Part shown: piece by piece, positions 21,640-33,766 of the stretch
Numbering within the stretch: position 1 is the first letter of the stretch
How the letters are laid out: every line of letters begins with the position of its first letter
NCBI GenBank assembly: GCA_027924645.1
Contig: BSBN01000293.1
Span: forward strand, 8,890,501-8,954,500
Source: Cunninghamia lanceolata
Taxonomy: Eukaryota > Streptophyta > Pinopsida > Cupressales > Cupressaceae
Length of the DNA: 64,000 nt
Reading direction: 5' to 3'
The notes under the pieces: model-generated
What the model was told of the DNA's origin: nothing
Databases searched by the model: none
What the model saw: the letters and a program-made list of their open reading frames with translations, nothing else
Translations under genes and position numbers: made by a program

Positions 21640-23930
21640 AATTCTTATGAGAGCTAAAAGGTTAGCATTGGCAATTTCCAAAAATCCAAATGATATCCTA
21701 AAACTTATAAATAGTGAAGGGTGAACGTGTTAGTAAGAAAGGAACATTTTAGACATTCAATGATGCAACTAATTGTAAGTACATATATGTGTATGATTAT
21801 TTTTTGTTCATGGAGAGGAATAGAAACCAAATAAAAAAATTCAGGTTTTATTGGTGTCATTCTTATATCTTTATCAAATTTATTTCATTTCATATAACTT
21901 AGCATCCACAAGATGAGCAAGTCTTGCATAGCATGCATGCATCAATGTTGCCCATCACTAAGTTAGGCCTACCTATCTAATGGCTTCAATAATCAGATGG
22001 GCCTACTTAGTCAATGGCTCCATTCATTTTTCAAGTCATTATTCAGCTACCACACAAACATGCCCAAATTTTAAATTATATGACTCAATACAACTACACA
22101 ACTATAGTACCTATAAATAGTAATGACCCCATCACCTTTCAATGTATTTCTATGGTGGATCGTGTTGATTTTTATTAATTAACAAGCTTCATTTTTAACA
22201 ATAATCCACAACAAATTATGCTATGCAATGTCACTACAAGAAAAAATAGCCTTAGAACCCATTATCATTTAACTCTAGATATTATCCAGGGCACAAGAAG
22301 ACTTATCAGCATCAACATAAATTTTAATTTTGTATACAACTTGTTGGCCGTATATGTTATCATTGATGTCAACATAGCATACATTGATGTCAACATAGTA
22401 TACACTGATTGGAGGTTATAATCAAAGCAGATTTGTGTTTGAAGCCTAATCAATACAAATTAGCAAAGTTGTGTTTGAAGCCTAATCAATACAAATTATA
22501 AGCACTAAGAGAATCAATTGTGTTGTTGATGCTAAGGATGTGTTCCTAGTACATTTGAAGCATGTTGTATAATCCATACTACTGATCCTGAGTTGTATTT
22601 GGTGATGCAAAAAAGATTTGGCCTCTGGAAGAAGGTGGCAATCCTTGTTTTAGAATGTCTACTCTTTGAAGACTGTCCAGAAGATTGCTCCACATTTTCA
22701 TCATTTTGCTATTCATCTTATGTGGTTTGGAACATAGCTTCATGCTGTGTTATTTTATGCATGTTCCAAGTTTCATGATGTTTTGATCACTGAAAGGATG
22801 TTTTTCTGTTGACAACTTGAAGATAGAGTTGGTTTTGTAAAAGAGTTCCTAGCAGGATGCTCCACATTCCTCCGCAGTTGTAGATGTGGCTATGCGGTTC
22901 TAAATTTGTGTCAAGAAGATAGTGAAGGTGTTATTTCTGAAGTTTCAAATCATACTTCCCTCCATTGTGAAAGTTATGTATGATAGAACACCAGTATGTG
23001 CTTTGGCAGGATGGTGTAATGTTGAAGACTCGCTCTAGAATTCTCTGCATTCCTCCATAAATGAATGATTGACCTTGCGGTTTTGTGGACATGTTCTTGG
23101 ATGTGTATTGTATGCCTCTTTCCTATTTCAATCTTCTTAGTGGTCTGCAGCTCATTTTTTCAATTGACACCATGTTGCAGTGTGTTCCAGATGACAGAGT
23201 GTTTGCAGAGTAAATGTTTGAAGCTGCGTGACACAATTCTTTGATGTACAGTGGCAAAGGAATGTATGGGGGTGTTTTAGGAGTCATGTGAACTTATCTA
23301 AAAAAAATTCACGAAGATCTTTCTTGTTTCTAGTACCCCACAAGGATTTCAAGTTGATGTGGTCGTTATTCTTCAAGTTTTCATAAGTTTTCCTTAAAGT
23401 TGTCCCATTTTCAAATGAGCAAAGTGTGTAGAGGTGATTCCTTGATGTTTGAAGTTGTGAAGGATGTTTTGAAGCTGATTAAGCAAGTATTGGGGTTGAC
23501 AAGGCCTAAATCTTCTACTGGTGTAACATGCTATTTAAATCAGGACCTATCTTCTACACGTTTCATAATGTGTGTTGTCTGGCTGACTTGTAAATGTAGT
23601 TTCATGTTGTATCTATCTGACAAGCAATGTAATATCATGTATAAATAGTAAATCAAATTGAGTGCAGAAGTTGTGATTGCAATTGGACTGAAAAAACTTG
23701 CAAGCAAAGAACAATAGATTAAATGCATTATTAGTGAGTGACTGAAGGAGAAAAAGTAGAAGTTCTTGTTGCTATCTAGATTCATCTTGAAGACATATTT
23801 GTGATAGTGATCAAATATATAGTGTGCCTAATTGATCAAATCTTTAGAAGAAAGTGTGAGGAAGTAGAAGTGCAATCATCAAAAGTGTGAGCTTCAATAA
23901 CAATTTTCAGATAGTAAGAGAAGTGTGTTA
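21640..23930. other. AT-rich stretch with small tandem repeats
   Basis: Two small repeats are present: ATTGATGTCAACATA twice at 22362-22404 (21 bp period), and a unit containing GTGTTTGAAGCCTAATCAAT twice at 22433-22499 (36 bp period). CACTACAAGAAAAAATAG at 22232 resembles a CACTA-transposon terminus but no partner end was found. No gene recognised. The right part may belong to the copia LTR that ends near 24325. Confidence 0.4.
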
Positions 23931-24325
23931 TACTATAATATTTTGTATTCTCATTTCAGGGAGTAGATGCTTCCTTTGAGTGACCCTAAAGTAAAGTCAT
24001 CAGGGAGTAGAAGCTTCTTTGGGTATAACCCTAAACTAAAGTTACTTAGAGAGTAGCAACTTCCATGGGTTAAACCCCCTAAAACAAAGTTACTATTTGA
24101 GCTTAATATATTGTGAGTTAATCTTCACCATGGTTTTTCCCTTCTAGGGTTTTCCATGTATATCTAGTGTTATGTGTTGATGTGCATTGAGTTAATCTTT
24201 CATGTTCATGTTAATGGTGTAATGCTTAAGGTTTAATCTGCTCCGAATAAGTTGAATTTGTTGAAAATAAAATTTGATTGTATACTGATTCATCCCCCCA
24301 GTATACTTGTGTGTCTAACACAACT
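23930..24325 (+). repeat. 3' end of a copia-type LTR (partial or solo)
   Basis: GTTTTTCCCTTCTAGGGTTT followed by a CATGTATATC stretch, and the ending TACTGATTCATCCCCCCAGT then CTAACACA, resemble plant copia LTR ends. Within it, 23959-24095 holds three imperfect repeats of about 45 bp around GGGAGTAG and CTAAAGTAAAGT. The start was not found and no second copy is in the window. The non-autonomous element at 24338 is inserted just after it. Confidence 0.4.
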
Positions 24326-24337
24326 TCTATTGTGAAC

Positions 24338-25509
24338 TGATGGTAGACTGGCAATTGGCATCACTCAAAAATATTTTTAGGTTTGGTCTTCAGTTTTTCT
24401 TTATTTTGGGTTTCATTTGGCATCCCTCAACATCACAGAACATCATAGTAGGCACAAAATTAAAAGAATCAAACTTTCCCCAGAGTACAATTTGGACACT
24501 TCGTGACAGTTTTGTAAAATTTATTCCCAAAAATCTATAATAGCTAGAGTAGAATCCTTTTGCATGGGCATTCTTGGAGATACCATGTTGAATGTGCAAA
24601 AAGAATCAAAGTCATATCTTTCATTGTTTGGGAGAAATTAACAGAAAGAACATTCAATTTGATTACAGATCTTTCAATTTATAGAAAGTTTAAAATCTCA
24701 AAATTTATGAGGGTTGGAGTGAAATCCTTTTGCAAAGAACTTGAGGGGGTCATAACACCCCTTTGAGAAAATTTTTGGGCAAAATAAAGAAATTTCAATT
24801 TTTCATATTTTTGGCACTCAGTTGCACACTTCCAAAGCACCAATTTGATCAATTTATCTTTGACAAGGTATTGTGGAGTTTGTGGCAATCAAATTATTGT
24901 ATTTAATTCCTTTATGTTTCATCTATCCATTGCATAAGGAATTTGGAGGTGTTTGAGTTTAAAAACAATCTTTAAATAATTCATTTTTCAAGCCCAAAAA
25001 GCATATAATTGTCGTATTTTTCAATGCCAAGTGGAGAAGCTACATTAATCAGAAATGATTAATAAGAAACATGTGCATCTTTGGATAGTTTCAAATGCCT
25101 CTTAGAGGTAGATTTTTTTCATATTATTTAAAAATAGAAATAAAACAAATACAAGAGGCACCTAAGGAAGATTAAACGTCTCTTTTGAGGATGAATTTGA
25201 AACAAAAAATAATAAAAGGAAAAGGTACATGAATTGGAAGGGGAAGAGATGCCTCATAGAAGCATATATTTGATTTTTGGTTGCAAGTTTGGGTGGCAAC
25301 CAAGGAGGAAAGAAGAGTGTGTTTAGGCCGCCAAGAAGAGATGGGAATTCACCTGAGCAAGAATTGAGAAAGATTGAAGAAGCAACTAGCTTGTGAGAAG
25401 GAGTGTCTGGTAGAGATATGCCCATGATAGAGATATAAATGGGAAACAAAGTTTCTCTGTCCTAAAACAGAGAGGGGGCAAATTGAAGGTTGATTGTATT
25501 GCCATATTT
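24338..25509 (+). repeat. Left LTR, first part
   Basis: Aligns with 35249-36430 and 36853-38000, sharing GGCATCCCTC, AATCAAACTTTC, GTCATAACAC and GCCATATTT blocks in the same order. It stops abruptly at CCATATTT, where the intact copies continue GCAAATGTAATGG. The remainder of the LTR reappears at 34023. Confidence 0.9.
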
Positions 25510-25540
25510 GGGTAAGTGCAGGAAGATGGGGGGCCAAAAA
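25510..25540 (+). repeat. Left terminal inverted repeat
   Basis: Starts GGGTAAGTGCAGGAAG and continues through a run of six G then CCAAAAA. It is the reverse complement of 33992-34022 apart from one base at position 12. Confidence 0.88.
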
Positions 25541-26395
25541 GGGGTCTTAAGTGGCCACTTTTTTTCTGAAATCAGGAAATACTGGCCTTGGATGAGAAAT
25601 TGAGCATAGTTACACTCAAAATTTGGAGATGCAACCAAAACAATGTTCGTAGTGCTCCGAGTCTACTTTCTAAACTACTATTATTTTTTGAAAATGGCAT
25701 AGATTAAGGGGTTCAAAAGAGGGAGCCACAGAAATTGGTGTTGTTTCTGTCAAAAAAACATAACATAGCATGTTTTGTGGCTCCCTCAAAAGGTCAACTT
25801 TTTTTTGGTATTTTTAAAATCGCTTTGGTGAGAAATTAGCTAATAGCATGTAGTTTATGCCTGATTTTTCTGATAATTATTTGATGAATATTTGATTTTT
25901 TACTAATTTTCAAAGTGGACACATCCTAAAAACAGAATTTTGGCCGTGCTACCCCTATAAATTTTGAAAACTAATCAAAAATCATTTTTTTCTTTTTTTA
26001 ATATTTGTAGAATGGAGTCTAGTTTCTAAATATGTAATTTTTTTGAAATTTCAATGAATAGTTAATTTACAATGAAAAAAAGACCAAACAGTGGTTTTTG
26101 CCCAAAAACGGACACACAAACAAAAAAAATTAAAGATGAAAGGCTTAACATTGTTAAAATGTGAAAAAAATTACATCGTCAGATAGCTAAGAGAAAGCCT
26201 AACATTACCCAAGTGTTTGATTTGTTTGACCTTGAAACACGTGCAAATCTGAGGGTTAGCACGAACAAAATTATCTAAAATCTTGAAGAATATGGAAAAA
26301 CACGTCTGTTACTGTTCATAAGGCACTCCAAGCCTTTGGGTTGGAAATCCAAAGCAAATCCCAAGCCCAAGGCTTGGGATTCCCAAAGCAAGACA
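25541..26395. other. AT-rich segment of the left arm, no counterpart on the right
   Basis: About 850 bp between the left TIR and the first 16 bp CG-rich repeat. The right end has only about 33 bp in the same place. No reading frame of note. A 10 bp-stem hairpin (ATCCCAAGCC, loop CAA, GGCTTGGGAT) lies at 26358-26380. Confidence 0.6.
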
Positions 26396-26558
26396 TAACG
26401 CGAGCACGTTATAATGCGCTTGCGTTATTATTTTCTTTGCATTTTTCCTTTACAACAAAAGTTTGTGCTGTTTTTCATGTTTTAAATAACGCGAGCGCGT
26501 TATGTTAAACTTAAATTTTTTTATGTTTAAGGCTTTTAATCATGTATGTAGGTATGCC

Positions 26559-26590
<32 letters not shown>

Positions 26591-27028
26591 TGCCTATATG
26601 TATGTATGTATCTATGTATGCCTATATGTATGTATGTATAGTGTTGACGGTAGAGGAGGGTAGAGATGGGAGTGAGCCAGATAGGGGAGGAGAGGGGTGG
26701 ATAAGGATTGAGTGATTAAGGTTTAAGGTTAAGGGTTGAGCATTTAGGGATAGGATTTGGAGCTTAGGGATAAGGGATTAGAGTTTAGGACCTTGAGGGA
26801 TTAGGGTTTAGGGTTGAGGCTTTAGGGATAGCATTTAGGGTTAAGGGCCGAGGGATTAGAGTTAAGGTAGACTGTTGAGGGTAGAGGGATTAGGGATAGG
26901 GTTTAGGGTTGAAAGTTTAGGGTTGAGGGATTAGGGTTTAAGGTATAGTTTAGTAGTTCTTGTGGATAGAGCCAGTAAACAATGGGAGATTATTTGCTTG
27001 TTTCATAACAATATACCTCCCCTAAGTG
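26396..27028 (+). repeat. Long inverted arm, left copy
   Basis: Reverse-complement counterpart of 33297-33958. It holds two 16 bp repeats (TAACGCGAGCACGTTA, TAATGCGCTTGCGTTA at 26396-26427), then ATAACGCGAGCGCGTTAT at 26486-26503. Next come a TATG/CTATATG microsatellite at 26541-26640, a G-rich heptamer block at about 26700-26950, and the first bases of the spacer ending near ACAATATACCTCCCC. Confidence 0.88.
26541..26640. repeat. TATG microsatellite with CCTATATG interruptions
   Basis: Tandem TATG units broken by GCCTATATG and ATCTATG. The reverse complement occurs at 33661-33782. Confidence 0.95.
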
Positions 27029-27330
27029 CGGGGTGCACAGCAAGAAACATAGATGTACCCCAATGCAAAGCTTTTCTCATAATGATCATCCTTCTGATTT
27101 CAACTGTTAATTACTCACTGTGGATGTACCATATGCAAAGCTTTTCTCATAGTGTGTACACCTATTGGCATAATGAACCCCAAATGGGCCAGAAAAACAT
27201 GCCATATAACATTACTAACATTAAAAAAGTTCATAGCCATTTTTCTGACATATTCCTGCAACTCAAATATCTTTAAGAGAAGAGTGTCAAAAATGATGGG
27301 TTTAACAACCTAACATAAGGCAAAGTAGTT
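27029..27330. other. Non-repetitive spacer inside the array element
   Basis: About 300 bp of ordinary complexity sequence between heptamer blocks. ATGCAAAGCTTTTCTCATA occurs twice, 70 bp apart (27063 and 27133), each after GATGTACC. A 104-codon frame at 26962-27276 starts inside the inverted arm and matches nothing I know; I do not call it a gene. Confidence 0.6.
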
Positions 27331-30300
27331 TTGTTGGGTTTAGGGATAGGGTTTAGGGTTTAGGGTTGAGGGATTAGGGTTTAGGGATTATGGTTTAAGG
27401 TATAGTGTTGAGGGTTGAGGGTTTAGGGATATGATTTAGGGTTGAGGGATTAGGGTTTAAGGTTGACGGATTAGGGTTTAGGGTTGACGGATTAGGGTTT
27501 AATGTTGAGAGTTGAGGGTTGAGGGTTGAGGGTTTAGGGATAGGGTTGATGGTCAAGGGATTAGGGTTAAAGTAGAGTGTTGAGGGTAGAGGGATTAGGG
27601 ATAGGGTTTAGGGTTGAAGGTTTAACGATTGAGGGTTGAGGCTTTAGGGCTAAGGGTTAAGGGATTGGGGTTTAAAATATAGTGTTGAGCGTCGAGGGTT
27701 TATGGATAGGTTTTAGGGTTTAATTTTTAAGGGTTAAGGGTTGAGGGATAGTGTTTAGGGTTTAGGGATAAGGGATTAGGGTTTAAGGTATAGTGTCGAG
27801 GGTTGAGGGTTTAGGAATAGGGATAGAGTTTAGGGTTTAGGGATGAGGGATTAGGGTTGAGGGTTGAGGTATTAGGGTTGAGGGTTGAGGGATTAGGGTT
27901 TAAGGTATAGTTTCAAGGGTTGAGGGTTTATTAATAGTGTTTAGGGTTGAGGGTTGATGGATTAGGTTTTAGGGTTGATGGATTAGGGTTTAAGGTATAG
28001 TGTTGAGTGTTGAGGGTTTAGGGTTGACAGATTAGGGTTTAGGGTTGGCGGATTAGTGTTTAATGTCAAGGTTAGGGTTAGAGTGTCGAGGGTAAAGGGA
28101 TTAGGGATAGGGTTTAGGGTTGAAGGTTTAAGAATTGAGGGTTGAGGCTTTAGGGATGAGGGTTTAAGGCTTAAGATATAGTGTCAAATGTTGAGGGTAT
28201 AGGGATAGGGTTTAAGTTTTAAGGGTTAAGGGATAGGGATTAGGGTTTAAGGTATAGTGTTGAGGGTTGATGGTTTAGGGATAGGGTTTAGGTTTGAGGG
28301 ATTAGGGTTTACGGTTGATGAATTAGGGTTTAATGTTTAGAGTTGAGTGTTGAGGGTTGAGGGTTGAGGGTTGAGGTTGAGGTTGAGGGATAAGGTTAAT
28401 GGTCAAGGGATTAGGGTTAAATAAGAGTGTCGAGGGTAGAGGGATTAGGGTTTAAGGTATAGTATTGAGCCTATTGAGGGTCTAGGAATAGGGATAGCAT
28501 TTAGGGTTTAGGGATGAGGGATTCAAGTTGAGGGATGACAGATGACGGATTAGGGTAGAGGGTTGAGGGATTAGGGTTTAGGGACAAGGTTTAGGGTTAG
28601 GGTTGAGGGATTAGGGTTTAAGGTATAGTGTTGAGGGTTTAGGGATAGGGTTTAGGGTTGAGGGTTTAGGGTTTAGGGTTGAGGGATTATGGTTTAAGGT
28701 ATAGTGTTGAGGGATTAGGGATTAGGGATAGGGTTTAGAGTGTCGAGGGTAGAGGGATTAGGGATAGGGTTTAGGGTTGAAGGTTTAAGAATTGAGGGTT
28801 GAGGCTTTGGGGATGAGGGTTTAGGGCTTAAGATATAGTGTCAAGTGTTGAGGGTATAGGGATAGGGTTTAAGTTTTAAGGGTTAAGGGATAGGGATTAG
28901 GGTTTAAGGTATAGTGTTGAGGGTTGATGATTTAGGGATAGGGTTTAGGTTTGAGGGATTAGGGTTTACGGTTGATGAATTAGGGTTTAATGTTTAGAGT
29001 TGAGTGTTGAGGGTTGACGGTTGAGGGTTGAGGGTTGAGGTTGAGGGATAGGGTTAATGGTCAAGGGATTAGGGTTAAATAAGAGTGTCGAGGGTAGAGG
29101 GATTAGGGTTTAAGGTATAGTATCAAGCCTGTTGAGGGTCTAGGAATAGGGATAGCATTTAGGGTGTAGGGATGAGGGATTAGAGTTGAGGGATGACGGA
29201 TGACGGATTAGGGTTGAGGGTTGAGGGATTAGGGTTTAGGGACAAGGTTTAGGGTTAGGGTTGAGGGATTAGGGTTTAAGGTATAGTGTTGAGGGTTTAG
29301 GGATAGGGTTTAGGGTTTAGGGTTGAGGGATTATGGTTTAAGGTATAGTGTTGAGGGTTTAGGGTTTAGGGATATGATTTAGGGTTGAGGGATTAGGGTT
29401 GATGGATTAGGGTTTAGGGTTGACAAATTAGGGTTTAATGTTGAGAGTTGAGGGTTGAGGGTTGAGGGTTTAGGGATAGGGTTGATGGTCAAGGGATTAG
29501 GGTTAAAGTATAGTGTTGAGGGTAGAGGGATTAGGGATAGGGTTTAGGGTTGAAGGTTTAACGATTGAGGGTTGAGGCTTTATGGCTGAGGGTTAAGGGA
29601 TTGGGGTTTAAAATATAGGGTTGAGCATCGAGGGTTTATGGATAGGTTTTAGGGTTTAATTATTAAGGGTTAAGGGTTGAGGGATAGTGTTTAGGGTTTA
29701 GGGATAAGGGATTAGGGTTTAAGGTATAGTATCGAGGGTTGAGGGTTGAGGTATTAGGGTTGAGGGTTGAGGGATTAGGGTTTAAGGTATAGTGTCAAGG
29801 GTTGAGGGTTTATTAATAGTGTTTAGGGTTGAGGGTTGATGGATTAGGTTTTAGGGTTGATGGATTAGGGTTTAAGGTATAGTGTTGAGGGTTGAGGGTT
29901 TAGGGTTGATAGATTAGGGTTTAGGGTTGACAGATTAGTGTTTAATGTCAAGGTTAGGGTTAGAGTGTCGAGGGTAGAGGGATTAGGGATAGGGTTTAGG
30001 GTTGAAGGTTTAAGAATTGAGGGTTGAGGCTTTAGGGATGAGGGTTTAAGGCTTAAGATATAGTGTCAAGTGTTGAGGGTATAGGGATAGGGTTTAAGTT
30101 TTAAGGGTTAAGGGATAGGGATTAGGGTTTAAGATATAGTGTTGAGGGTTGATGATTTAGGGATAGGGTTTAGGTTTGAGGGATTAGGGTTTACGGTTGA
30201 TGAATTAGGGTTTAATGTTTAGAGTTGAGTGTTGAGGGTTGAGGGTTGACAGTTGAGGGTTGAGGTTGAAGGATAGGGTTAATGGTCAAGGGATTAGGGT

Positions 30301-33296
30301 TAAATAAGAGTGTCGAGGGTAGAGGGATTAGGGTTTAAGGTATAGTATCGAGCCTGTTGAGGGTCTAGGAATAGGGATAGCATTTAGGGTTTAGGGATGA
30401 AAGATTAGAGTTGAGGGATGACGGATGACAGATTAGGGTTGAGAGTTGAGGGATTAGGGTTTAAGGATAAGGTTTAGAGTTCAGGTTGAGGGATTAGGGT
30501 TTAAGGTATAGTGTTGAGGGTTTAGGGATAGGGTTTACGGTTGAGGGATTAGAGTGAAGGGTTGAGGGATTAGGATTTGATGTTGAGGGTTGAGGGTTTA
30601 GGGATAAAGGTTAGGGTTTAGGGTTGAGGGATTATGGTTTAAGGTATAGTGTTGAGGGTTTAGGGTTTAGGGATAGGATTTAGGGTTGAGGGATTAGGGT
30701 TTAGGGTTGACGGATTAGGGTTTAGGGTTGACAGATTAGGGTTTAAAGTTGAGAGTTGAGGGTTGAGGGTTGAGGGTTTAGGGATAGGGTTGATGGTCAA
30801 GGAATTAGGGTTAAAGTAGAATGTTGAGGGTAGAGGGATTAGGGATAGGGTTTAGGGTTGAAGGTTTAATGATTGAGGGTTGAGGCTTTATGGCTGAGGG
30901 TTAAGGGATTGGGTTTTAAAATATAGTGTTGAGCATCGAGGGTTTATGGATAGGTTTTAGGGTTTAATTTTTAAGGGTTAAGGGTTGAGGGATAGTGTTT
31001 AGGGTTTAGGGATAAGGGATTAGGGTTTAAGGTATAGTATCGAGGGTTGAGGGTTTAGGAATACGGATAGAGTTTAGGGTTTGGGGATGAGGGATTAGGG
31101 TTGAGGGTTGAGGTATTAGGGTTGAGGGTTGAGGGATTAGGGTTTAAGGTATAGTGTCAAGGGTTGAGGGTTTATTAATAGTGTTTAGGGTTGAGGGTTG
31201 ATGGATTAGGGTTTAAGGTATAGTGTTGAGGGTTGAGGGTTTAGGGTTGACATATTAGTGTTTAATGTCAAGGTTAGGGTTAGAGTGTCGAGGGTAGAGG
31301 GATTAGGGATAGGGTTTAGGGTTGATGGTTTAAGAATTGAGGGTTGAGGCTTTAGGGATGAGGGTTTAAGGCTTAAGATATAGTGTCAAGTGTTGAGGGT
31401 ATAGGGATAGGGTTTAAGTTTTAAGGGTTAAGGGATAGGGATTAGGGTTTAAGGTATAGTGTTGAGGGTTGATGATTTAGGGATAGGGTTTAGGTTTAAG
31501 GGATTAGGGTTTACGGTTGATGAATTAGGGTTTAATGTTTAGAGTTGAGTGTTGAGGGTTGAGGGTTGACGGTTGAGGGTTGAGGTTGAGGGATAAGGTT
31601 AATGGTCAAGGGATTAGGGTTAAATAAGAGTGTCGAGGGTAGAGGGATTAGGGTGTAAGGTATAGTATTGAGCCTGTTGAGGGTCTAGGAATAGGGATAG
31701 CATTTAGGGTTTAGGGATGAGGGATTAGAGTTGAGGGATGACGGATGACGGATTAGGGTTGAGGGTTGAGGGATTAGGGTTTAGGGACAAGGTTTAGGGT
31801 TCAGGTTGAGGGATTAGGGTTTAAAGTATAGTGTTGAGGGTTTAGGGATAGGGTTTAGGGTTGAGGGATTAGAGTGAAGGGTTGAGGGATTAGGATTTGA
31901 TGTTGAGGGTTGAGGGTTTAGGGTTTAGGGTTAGGGTTGAGAGTTGAGGGATCAGAGTTAAGGGTTGAGGGATTAGGGTTTGACGTCGAGGGTTGAGGGT
32001 TGAGGTTTGAGGGTCAAGGGTTTAGGGATAGGGTTGAGGTTCAAGGGATTAGGGTTAAAGTAGAGTGTGGAGGGTGTAAGGATTAGGGATAGGGTTGGAG
32101 GGTTTAGGGATAAGGGATTAGGGTTTAAGGTATAGTATCGAGTCTGTTGAGGGTTTAGGAATAGGGATAGCATTTAGGGTTTAGGGATGAGGGATTAGAG
32201 TTGAGGGATGATGGATTAGGGTTGAGGGTTGAGGGATTAGGGTTTAAGGTATAGTTTTGAGGGTTGAGGGTTTAGGATTAGAGTTTAGGGTTGACAGATT
32301 AGCATTTAATGTCAAGGTTAGGGTTAGAGTGTCAAGGGTAGAGGGATTAGGGATAGGGTTTAGGATTGAAGGTTTAAGGATTAAGGGTTGAGGCTTTAAG
32401 GATGAGGGTTTAAGGCTTAAGATATAGTGTCAAGTGTTGAGGGTGTAGGGATAGGGTTTAAGTTTTAAGGGTTAAGGGTTAAGGGATAGGGATTAGGGTT
32501 TAAGGTATAGTGTTGAGGGTTGATGGTTTAGGGATAGGGTTTAGGTTTGAGGGATTAGGGTTTAGGGTTGATGAATTAGGGTTTAATGTTGAGAGTTGAG
32601 GGTTGAGGGTTAAGGGTTAAGGTTGAGGGATAGGGTTAATGGTTAACGGATTAGGGTTAAATAAGAGTGTCAAGGGTAGAGGGATTAGGGTTTAAGGTAT
32701 AGTATCGAGCCTGTTGAGGGTCTAGGAATAGGGATAGCATTTAGGGTTTAGGAATGAGGGATTAGAGTTAAGGGATGACGGATGATGGATTAGGGTTGAG
32801 GGTTGATGGATTAGGGTTTAGGGACAAGGTTTAGGGTTAGGGTTGAGGGATTAGGGTTTAAGGTATAGTGTTGAGGGTTTAGGGATAGGGTTTAGGGTTG
32901 AGGGATTAGAGTGAAGGGTTGAGGGATTAGGATTTGATGTTGAGGGTTGAGGGTTTAGTGTTTAGGGTTTAGGGTTAGGGTTGAGAGTTGAGGGATCAGA
33001 GTTAAGGGTTGAGGGATTAGGGTTTGATGTCAAGGGTTGAGGGTTGAGGTTCGAGGGTCGAGGGTTTAGGGATAGGGTTGAGGTTCAAGGGATTAGGGTT
33101 AAAGTAGAGTGTGGAGGGTGTAAGGATTAGGGATAGGGTTGGAGTGTTTAGGGATAAGGGATTAGGGTTTAAGGTATAGTATCGAGTCTGTTGAGGGTTT
33201 AGGAATAGGGATAGCATTTAGGGTTTAGGGATGAGGGATTAGAGTTGAGAGATGATGGATTAGGGTTGAGGGTTGAGGGATTAGGGTTCAGGGTTT
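27331..33296 (+). repeat. Telomere-like heptamer array with higher-order repeats
   Basis: Nearly 6 kb made of TTTAGGG and variants (TTGAGGG, ATTAGGG, GATAGGG, TTAAGGG), with the G-rich strand always on +. Longer repeats overlay the heptamers. Landmark GTCAAGGTTAGGGTTAGAGT starts near 28065, 29947, 31267 and 32311, spacings of about 1882, 1320 and 1044 bp. The block at 31973-32173 recurs 1044 bp later at 33017-33217. The degenerate heptamers and the higher-order structure distinguish it from a true telomere, which is nearly uniform. No protein is encoded; Pro/Asn/Leu-rich reverse frames are artefacts. Confidence 0.93.
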
Positions 33297-33734
33297 AAGG
33301 GGGAGGTATATTGTTATGAAATAGGCAAATAATCTCCCATTGTTTACTGGCTCTATCCACAAGAACTACTAAACTATACCTTAAACCCTAATCCCTCAAC
33401 CCTAAACTTTCAACCCTAAACCCTATCCCTAATCCCTCTACCCTCAACACTCTACCTTAACCCTAATCCCTCGACCCTTAACCCTAAACGCTATCCCTAA
33501 AGCCTCAACCCTAAACCCTAATCCCTCAAGGTCCTAAACTCTAAATCCTATCCCTAAATGCTCAACCCTTAACCTTAAACCTTAATCACTCAATCCTTAT
33601 CCACCCCTCTCCTCCCCTATCTGGCTCACTCCCATCTCTACCCTCCTCTACCCTCGACACTATACATACATACATATAGGCATACATAGATACATACATA
33701 CATATAGGCATACATAGATACATACATACATACA

Positions 33735-33766
<32 letters not shown>

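Noticed and set aside
26962..27276. A 104-codon transposase or accessory gene in the array element
   Set aside because: It starts inside the inverted arm, has no motif and is interrupted on the other arm; no support for coding.
31973..33217. Reverse-strand proteins rich in Leu-Asn-Pro (LNPNPLSLNPPTLSL type)
   Set aside because: Direct translation of the heptamer array; the two frames 1044 bp apart only reflect the repeat period.
27331..33296. True chromosome end (telomere)
   Set aside because: Heptamers are heterogeneous, organised in kilobase blocks, flanked on both sides by retroelement DNA and by inverted arms; it is interstitial.
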